Source of the DNA: Candidatus Segatella albertsiae
GTDB taxonomy: Bacteria > Bacteroidota > Bacteroidia > Bacteroidales > Bacteroidaceae
Direction: 5' to 3'
Assembly (NCBI GenBank): GCA_002451555.1
Contig: DKCU01000039.1
Coordinates: 1 to 10,652, forward strand
DNA length: 10,652 bases
Made by a program: the position numbers and the translations under genes
Notes under the pieces: model-generated
The model's database searches: none
Told to the model about the DNA's origin: nothing
Seen by the model: only the letters and a program-made list of their open reading frames with translations
In this document: piece by piece, positions 5,721-10,652 of the stretch
Layout: every line of letters begins with the position of its first letter
Position numbering within the stretch: position 1 is the first letter of the stretch

Positions 5721-6971
5721 ATGAATGTAGAGTTATTTAGAACGATAATATCTGAGAATCAAGAATATATAGGCGATATATCCTTGGTGGAACGTCCTTT
5801 GACACTAGAAGAATATGGCAACTATGTGTTTGTGGGAGTAAGACAAGCAGGAAAATCTTATCTTCTTTATCAGCAAATACAGCACATGATAGAGGTCGGA
5901 ACCAGATTGGAAGACATTGTTTATGTCAATTTTGACGATGAACGTTTGAAGGAAATGACAGCAACGGACTTCGATCTTATCCTACAAGCATACCATAGTA
6001 TGTTTGAAGGGCAACCTGTATTCTTCTTCGATGAAATCCAGAATGTTGATGGGTGGGCTAATTTTGCACGTCGGCTTGCCAATAGGAAATATCAAGTGTA
6101 TATCACTGGTAGCAATGCCAAGATGTTGAGCCGTGATATAGAAACTGTTCTTGGCGGTAGATATTTGGACATCAAGGTTTTTCCTTATAGTTTTGAGGAA
6201 TATTTGAAGGCAAATGGGGTAGCCTTGTCGAAGGGCTGGCAGTATGGACGAAAGGCAAATGAATTGCAACGTCACTTCCGCACTTACTTCGAATGGGGTG
6301 GTTTCCCCGAGTTAGTAAACTTTCGTGAGAAGCGGATTTGGCTCAACAGTTTGTACAATCGTATATTTTTCAATGATTTGGTGGTGCGTCATAAGATAAA
6401 GAACGAGGATGCCTTGCGCCTTTGCGTGCGTAGGTTAGCAGAAAGCGTCATGCAACCTTGTTCTTTGAATCGACTCTGTAATTTGGTCAAGTCAACGGGA
6501 ACTTCCTGTAGTACATCTACCATGATGGAATATGTGCGATATTTGCAAGAGTCTTGTCTCTTGATTTCATTGGACAACTATGCCTCCAAGTTTGTTGAAA
6601 AAGAAACTGTCAAGAAGCATTATTTTGTGGATAACGGTTTGTTGCATTTGTTTATCAACAATCCCGACACTCTGTTACTTGAAAACTTTTGCGCCATTAC
6701 CCTATTTAAGAAATACGGCAGCAACTTGTATTATTTCAACAAGGGAGTGGAGGTGGACTTCTATATTCCTGAAGAAGATTTGGCTATTCAGGCAAGTTAT
6801 AGGATGAGTGACGAATCGACTTTGGAAAGAGAAATGAAAGCCTTGTGTGCGCTTCATTCCTTTAAACCTCTTCGCAAAGCGATGATCATAACGTATGAGG
6901 ACGAAGACGTTTTGGAGTACAAGGGCTTGGAAATAGAATTGAAACCTGTTTGGAAATGGGTATTGGATTAA
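5721..6971 (+). CDS. AAA_14/DUF4143 ATPase, nuclease-like residues altered
   Basis: AAA_14 plus DUF4143 ATPase of 416 residues. Walker A is GVRQAGKS (39-46). Walker B is FFFDE (D104, E105) and a sensor-like TGSNA lies at 129-133. The middle part has the family's HFRTYFEWGGFPELV stretch. At the C-terminus the nuclease-like fold keeps D346 (VEVDF), but the ExK of the 392-1672 protein is replaced by Q357-A-S359, so this copy is probably not an active nuclease of the classic type. The two proteins differ clearly in sequence, so they are not a recent duplication. Start chosen from the promoter position. The gene is followed by a strong hairpin and a convergent lipoprotein gene. The repeats at its promoter suggest specific, perhaps self-acting, control. 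Function of the family is not established. Confidence 0.9.
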   Translation: MNVELFRTIISENQEYIGDISLVERPLTLEEYGNYVFVGVRQAGKSYLLYQQIQHMIEVGTRLEDIVYVNFDDERLKEMTATDFDLILQAYHSMFEGQPVFFFDEIQNVDGWANFARRLANRKYQVYITGSNAKMLSRDIETVLGGRYLDIKVFPYSFEEYLKANGVALSKGWQYGRKANELQRHFRTYFEWGGFPELVNFREKRIWLNSLYNRIFFNDLVVRHKIKNEDALRLCVRRLAESVMQPCSLNRLCNLVKSTGTSCSTSTMMEYVRYLQESCLLISLDNYASKFVEKETVKKHYFVDNGLLHLFINNPDTLLLENFCAITLFKKYGSNLYYFNKGVEVDFYIPEEDLAIQASYRMSDESTLEREMKALCALHSFKPLRKAMIITYEDEDVLEYKGLEIELKPVWKWVLD

Positions 6972-6983
6972 ATGGGTTTGTTT

Positions 6984-7016
6984 CAAGTGCGGAAAATGTC
7001 GCATTTTCCGCACTTG
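6984..7016. terminator. Perfect 15-bp hairpin, probable bidirectional terminator
   Basis: CAAGTGCGGAAAATG (6984-6998) pairs perfectly with CATTTTCCGCACTTG (7002-7016) around TCG. It lies 13 bases after the stop of the plus-strand ATPase and 12 bases before the stop of the convergent lipoprotein gene. The plus strand then reads GACTTTTGC, so a short T-run follows in that direction only. The stem contains four A:T pairs in a row near the loop. Confidence 0.75.
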
Positions 7017-7028
7017 GACTTTTGCTAC

Positions 7029-7541
7029 TTACTTTAACTCAACCTCTATATATTTATTTGGCAAGAAGGAAATGCTTCCTTCGTAATAAGGCTTGGTTGA
7101 ATCATATTTCCCTGAGAAATCTGAACGATATACAGCCAAGTGATAAGTATCGGAAGTTAAGCCTGAGAGATTGAAACTTACATCAAACTTACACATGCAG
7201 TCTGCCTCAAGTGTGGGGTCTCCTAATGGAACCAAGACTATGCGGATTTCTTTGTCTTGTGAAGCTACTTGAGGGCAAAAACCGTTTACTGCACAGTTGG
7301 CTTGGAGACCCGTCACTTTGAAATGAGCGACACCTTTTGCATCGACAGAAATCAGCATCTTCGTTGGCTTTCCTTTTTCTGCTTCATAATATTCAGGACG
7401 ACTTTCTGTTGCGGAAAAGGAAGATGTACAGCCAGAGCTCGCAACATCACTCATTCTTACTTGCTCCATGGCATTCTGCTCAGTAGAGCAAGCTCCCATA
7501 GCCATAGCGGATAAAACTAAAAATACAATTTGCTTAACCAT
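7029..7541 (-). CDS. Small Cys-rich lipoprotein
   Basis: A protein of 170 residues with a lipoprotein signal peptide: K3, a hydrophobic stretch (IVFLVLSAMAM) and a lipobox MGAC with C18 as the lipidation site. The residues after it (STEQ) are short and polar. The mature part has five more Cys: C38, the C83/C89 pair and the close pair C115-x-C117 (DCMCKFDVSF). The second half looks beta-rich, ending in an ISFLPNKYIEVEL strand. I do not recognise a family. The ATG is two bases after the stop of the Gfo/Idh gene, so the two are almost surely co-translated. The paired Cys could form disulfides in the periplasm, bind metal, or be modified; none is shown. The gene converges on the ATPase at 5721-6971. 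Confidence 0.8.
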   Translation of the reverse strand: MVKQIVFLVLSAMAMGACSTEQNAMEQVRMSDVASSGCTSSFSATESRPEYYEAEKGKPTKMLISVDAKGVAHFKVTGLQANCAVNGFCPQVASQDKEIRIVLVPLGDPTLEADCMCKFDVSFNLSGLTSDTYHLAVYRSDFSGKYDSTKPYYEGSISFLPNKYIEVELK

Positions 7542-7543
7542 AA

Positions 7544-8596
7544 CTATTTTTTATTTTGAATTGAACGAATTGACTCAATCAATTTATACGTGTCGACTAT
7601 TGTTTCTAATGATTGTTCCGAGGAGGTTTTCCGTTTTTCTACAGCATCGACAAAACCTTTGATAGTATCAAAGTATCCTTGCGTAACAATCTGGTTATTG
7701 TGGGTGATAGGAACGAAGCCATTTCGGTCGAACAAATGAATGTCAACCATTTTTCGCTGATAAACTTTTTCCAAAGGTAAACCCATAAACATGGATTGCT
7801 TTTCTTTATATATCAAACTATCCATTTGCTCCATTTCAAAGATACCTGATGAAGTGTTTATTGTTATGTATTCTTTTGCATCATTCCAAGAATAACCTGT
7901 TGAGAGTTCCAATATCCCAGTGGCTTTTTCGTGTTTGAGGACCAACATAAGAGTATGATGCTCTATCCATTCTGCAAACATGACTTCTGCCTTTCCTAAT
8001 AGAAACGTCACATTATCCAAGGGATGGATGAAAAGTTCCAACAAAGCATCACCTTCTGGGTATGCTCCTGTCAGATATTTAAGATTATAGCTTATGTTTC
8101 CCCTACACTTCTTCAATTCTTTTTTCAAGATACGAATGATGGGGGCATTCCGCTTTTGTAATCCTACAGTTACTTGCGGTAAGTCGGCTTCTTTTTGCAT
8201 TTCGATTAACTGCAACAGTTCTTTTTCACTTTGACATGGAGGCTTCTCGATAAACAATGCTTTGCCACTCTTGATAACCTCCGAGGCTATCGTAAAATGA
8301 GATTGTGGTGAAACAGATACAAACACGCCCTTAATGCTATCGTCATGCAAAATGTCATCCAAAGAAGTTGTCGCACAGACATTGGGATAAGCCTTTTCGA
8401 TGAGAGGTAGCTTATCTATAGACTTGCAACATATATACTTCAATGGAACATGAAGGTGATTGAGGACAGGATACAAGTTGTTTGTACTATGATTGCCTAT
8501 GCCGACAAAAGCATAACTGCCACCATATACTTGTTTCAACTGCCTAATGCTCCGTATTCGTTTATAACGGTCAATGATGTTCTTTATATAATCCAT
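7544..8596 (-). CDS. Gfo/Idh/MocA family oxidoreductase
   Basis: NAD(P)-dependent oxidoreductase of 350 residues. The Rossmann motif is AFVGIGNHS (G32, G34) and the family's EKP motif is E117-K118-P119 in FIEKPP, a usual nucleotide and substrate site. The C-terminal part is the alpha/beta substrate domain, with H192 in FIHPLDN as a candidate catalytic residue. About 25 basic residues (YKRIRSIRQLKQVYGG) precede the Rossmann fold, more than in typical members; this may be a docking segment or the trace of a two-domain relative. Family members oxidise or reduce sugars, inositols or related compounds, and the substrate here is unknown. Its ATG overlaps the stop of the radical SAM gene by one base (TAATG) and the lipoprotein gene follows after two bases, so the three genes likely act together. 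Confidence 0.9.
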   Translation of the reverse strand: MDYIKNIIDRYKRIRSIRQLKQVYGGSYAFVGIGNHSTNNLYPVLNHLHVPLKYICCKSIDKLPLIEKAYPNVCATTSLDDILHDDSIKGVFVSVSPQSHFTIASEVIKSGKALFIEKPPCQSEKELLQLIEMQKEADLPQVTVGLQKRNAPIIRILKKELKKCRGNISYNLKYLTGAYPEGDALLELFIHPLDNVTFLLGKAEVMFAEWIEHHTLMLVLKHEKATGILELSTGYSWNDAKEYITINTSSGIFEMEQMDSLIYKEKQSMFMGLPLEKVYQRKMVDIHLFDRNGFVPITHNNQIVTQGYFDTIKGFVDAVEKRKTSSEQSLETIVDTYKLIESIRSIQNKK

Positions 8597-9663
8597 TAGC
8601 TATTAATTCTATTGATGTATTCCCTATATGTTTCATTAACGTTGTTTGTCCATTGATATTTTCCGTAAAAGACTTGAATAAGCTTCTTTGGCAGAAATCT
8701 TTCAAGGTTTCGCAACAATATCAAGTCATACTTGCGATGGAAGTTAATCCAACAGGCATTGCATTCCTTTGAATACTTGCACTGTACCTTATGCGCAAAT
8801 CTTGAATTGAATATATCATCCAAGGAGCGTGTATGGATATTGCCAAGTTTCACATTGAGATTCTGGCATAGCGGAACATCACCATTGGAATGTATCACCA
8901 GTTCGCTGAAGATACTTTGGCAATGTAATTTGAGATGACCGTTTCTCCATTCTTCATACAAAGCTACAAAATCAAAGTTTTCCTCTGTGTCATGTATGTT
9001 CCGGGGTATGTTTTGAATGTAATTCTCAAAATCTACAGAAAGAAGCTCTGCTGTAGTGTCAAAGAAATCCATCGTTCCATAAATTCCGATTCTCACGTCG
9101 ATGTCATATTCCTTTGCCACCTCTATGACATATCGCATATCCGTAAAGGTATTCCATGGTGATAGGCAAAACATGAGGGAGATAGGAACTTCATCCCTCA
9201 CCGATTTCACAACCTTAATCACCTTGTCATGTCCATTGCATCCTCTCATGTTCTTGTATGTTTCCTTGTTTCCATCAAGAGATATATACAAATGGGCTGG
9301 CAGAAACTTTCTCACGGCATCTATCACTTTTTGTGGATTCAAGCAGTTGGAAAGTAAAGTGTAATTGGGATGATTCTCCTTGAACCAGCCCATTATCGCA
9401 TCTGCCTCTGGATGAAGCAAGAATTCCCCACCTTCCAATCCTACAATAGTGTGTTGCGAAATACATTTGCTGCGCATAATTTCCTTGATGTCTCTAAAAG
9501 AAAGATGCTCCACTGGTTTTTGCCAAATCGAGCAATGCTTGCAACGAGATTGGCATTTTGTTGTGGAATACAACATTAGCGTACTCAACATCTTGTGCCG
9601 AGGGCGTAACATATTGTTGAGGTATAGACCCCCATTTCGTATATAGTCTTTTGTCTTGTACAT
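8596..9663 (-). CDS. Radical SAM protein with SPASM-like C-terminal Cys cluster
   Basis: Radical SAM enzyme, 355 residues from ATG at 9663. The [4Fe-4S] motif CxxxCxxC is C37, C41, C44 (CQSRCKHC), followed by the SAM-binding GGE (78-80) and a SLDG strand further on. The C-terminal part has five Cys (C248, C266, C295, C301, C304) with an IHSNGDVPLCQN stretch, resembling a SPASM or shorter twitch domain that holds an auxiliary Fe-S cluster. Such proteins often modify peptides, but also act in cofactor, sugar and lipid chemistry. A longer frame begins with TTG at 9798, but it overlaps the upstream gene and adds no family sequence. The downstream Gfo/Idh gene overlaps by one base. The start codon lies inside the arm of an inverted repeat (9661-9728). 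Substrate unknown. Confidence 0.9.
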   Translation of the reverse strand: MYKTKDYIRNGGLYLNNMLRPRHKMLSTLMLYSTTKCQSRCKHCSIWQKPVEHLSFRDIKEIMRSKCISQHTIVGLEGGEFLLHPEADAIMGWFKENHPNYTLLSNCLNPQKVIDAVRKFLPAHLYISLDGNKETYKNMRGCNGHDKVIKVVKSVRDEVPISLMFCLSPWNTFTDMRYVIEVAKEYDIDVRIGIYGTMDFFDTTAELLSVDFENYIQNIPRNIHDTEENFDFVALYEEWRNGHLKLHCQSIFSELVIHSNGDVPLCQNLNVKLGNIHTRSLDDIFNSRFAHKVQCKYSKECNACWINFHRKYDLILLRNLERFLPKKLIQVFYGKYQWTNNVNETYREYINRINS

Positions 9664-9728
9664 GCAGTCTTCTGAAACTTTTGTGTTTCTACTATAAGAG
9701 ATACACCAAAAGTTCCAAAGACTGCATG
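9661..9728 (-). promoter_or_regulatory. 68-bp inverted repeat covering the radical SAM start codon
   Basis: CATGCAGTCTT (9661-9671) is the exact reverse complement of AAGACTGCATG (9718-9728). Inside, AACTTTTG (9676-9683) pairs exactly with CAAAAGTT (9707-9714), separated from the outer stem by a small internal loop of 4 and 3 bases. A few more pairs are possible towards the tip. On the minus strand the start ATG (9663-9661) is the last three bases of the outer stem, so the folded RNA would hide the start. It also sits 12 bases past the stop of the upstream gene and could act as attenuator or terminator, although no T-run follows. Confidence 0.65.
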
Positions 9729-9740
9729 AGGCATTACTTT

Positions 9741-10652
9741 TTACCATGTAAATCTTATTCCGAATGGAACTGTAACAGAGAATGGATGCTCTGTCCAAAT
9801 GGTATGAATCGTGCCACCATTAGGTATGTACCAGCTAAATGTTGGCTCTAAATAAATGCCCCAATTGTTTGTGAAATTATATTGTAAGCCAACACCTGTG
9901 CCTATAGTCCATTGGAATGATGGGGTGAAATGCCAACTATTCGTATATGGAGTCACATTTCCTGTAACATATTGTTCATCAGTCTTACCAGACAAAGGTA
10001 TGTTGAGGAGTATCCCTACAGAGCTGTATGCTGTCCATCGATTTGAGCCAAGCCACTTGTATGACAAACGCAAAGGAATACCCAAATAATGGATTTTCTG
10101 TCTCTTCTGTATATAGTATTCATCCTCGCCCAATATGTATTTAGACTTCAACAGAGAATATTGAAGACCGATCTCCATGTTCCAATTCCTATTGATGGTC
10201 TTTGTCATGGACAGTCCAAACGTGATAGGTTTGTCATGATACTCATGCTCTATGATTTTTCCTCCGTTTTTAATGTTATTGATGTTGTTCGTATTATTGA
10301 TGGCAATTTCCATAAGCACCTTTTCTTCCTCCGACATATCTCCATGCGCATTCTGCTGTAGATATTGATAATATTCCTCCCAAGTAGAGAACATTTGTGG
10401 TCCAGAAGGTTGTGGGCCATCAGGCTCTCCACCTCCACCACCGTAGCCCACAAGCATCTTGTAAACATTCTGAGCCAACGCCGAACCTAAAGAACCCATA
10501 GCAAGTAGTTGCCACTTGCTTTTGTGGCTTGGAGCAACTTCCTTTGCTATGAATTCTTCCAACTTAGGAACAACCTGTTTTACCGTATCTAGTGACACGG
10601 TATCTTTTTCTATTGCGATTAAAATATTGTTTGTCGAATCCTTCTTTACAGA
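9741..10652 (-). CDS. Outer-membrane beta-barrel protein, N-terminus beyond window
   Basis: The frame stays open to the right edge, so the gene is partial; 303 residues are visible. An internal GTG at 10598 could be read as a start, but the upstream codons continue in frame without a stop. Visible order: a charged segment, one hydrophobic stretch (WQLLAMGSLGSALAQNVYKM), a Gly/Pro linker, a helical segment (STWEEYYQYLQQ), an Asn-rich stretch, then alternating strands of a porT-like beta-barrel. The barrel includes KITFGLS-type and KIHYLGIPLRLSY motifs and ends in GIRFTW with a terminal aromatic residue, as expected for outer-membrane barrels. In Bacteroidota similar barrels occur fused behind an anti-sigma-like N-terminus and next to ECF sigma genes; whether that applies here cannot be seen. 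The radical SAM gene starts 77 bases downstream on the same strand, with the inverted repeat between them. Confidence 0.75.
   Translation of the reverse strand, partial: SVKKDSTNNILIAIEKDTVSLDTVKQVVPKLEEFIAKEVAPSHKSKWQLLAMGSLGSALAQNVYKMLVGYGGGGGEPDGPQPSGPQMFSTWEEYYQYLQQNAHGDMSEEEKVLMEIAINNTNNINNIKNGGKIIEHEYHDKPITFGLSMTKTINRNWNMEIGLQYSLLKSKYILGEDEYYIQKRQKIHYLGIPLRLSYKWLGSNRWTAYSSVGILLNIPLSGKTDEQYVTGNVTPYTNSWHFTPSFQWTIGTGVGLQYNFTNNWGIYLEPTFSWYIPNGGTIHTIWTEHPFSVTVPFGIRFTW

Noticed and set aside
9664..9798. N-terminal extension of the radical SAM protein from TTG
   Set aside because: It overlaps the 3' end of the barrel gene and adds no family-like sequence; the ATG at 9663 directly precedes the conserved part.

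Overview
The window looks like a piece of a Bacteroidota genome, most likely Prevotella/Segatella or a close relative. Several genes are preceded by the Bacteroidota promoter form (TTTG or TTG, 19-20 bases, then TAnnTTTG), and Shine-Dalgarno sequences are weak or absent. The protein families (AAA_14/DUF4143 ATPases, a porT-like beta-barrel protein, a small Cys-rich lipoprotein) also fit that phylum. The genus is an inference.

Layout. Bases 1-333 hold no recognised gene, only two adjacent small hairpins. Bases 334-384 are a decayed scrap of a MATE transporter gene. Then, all on the minus strand: an AAA_14/DUF4143 ATPase (392-1672), a degenerate five-copy array of ~33-bp repeats spread across its promoter (1682-1827), an intact MATE exporter (1870-3225), and a small helical hypothetical protein (3324-3725). 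The plus strand follows, with an AAA ATPase carrying a PD-(D/E)XK-like C-terminus (3923-5482) and a second AAA_14/DUF4143 ATPase (5721-6971). The second AAA_14 gene has its own pair of 33-bp-spaced repeats at its promoter. A perfect 15-bp hairpin (6984-7016) ends this block. The last third is minus strand, read right to left: a beta-barrel membrane protein cut by the window edge (9741-10652), then a tightly coupled set made of a radical SAM/SPASM-like enzyme (8596-9663), a Gfo/Idh/MocA oxidoreductase (7544-8596) and a Cys-rich lipoprotein (7029-7541).

How it fits together. The left two thirds resemble an accessory region that gathers NTPases with nuclease-like tails, each with its own promoter, around a GC-richer MATE gene. 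Both AAA_14 genes, although different in sequence and on opposite strands, have direct repeats at a 33-bp step, and in both a repeat runs into the TATCTTTG promoter box. This is the most unusual pattern in the window and suggests a shared regulatory cassette. The radical SAM, oxidoreductase and lipoprotein genes overlap or nearly touch (1-nt overlap, then a 2-nt gap), so they are probably co-translated and work together. The start codon of the radical SAM gene lies inside the arm of a 68-bp inverted repeat, which may control its translation. The function of this three-gene set cannot be read from sequence alone.
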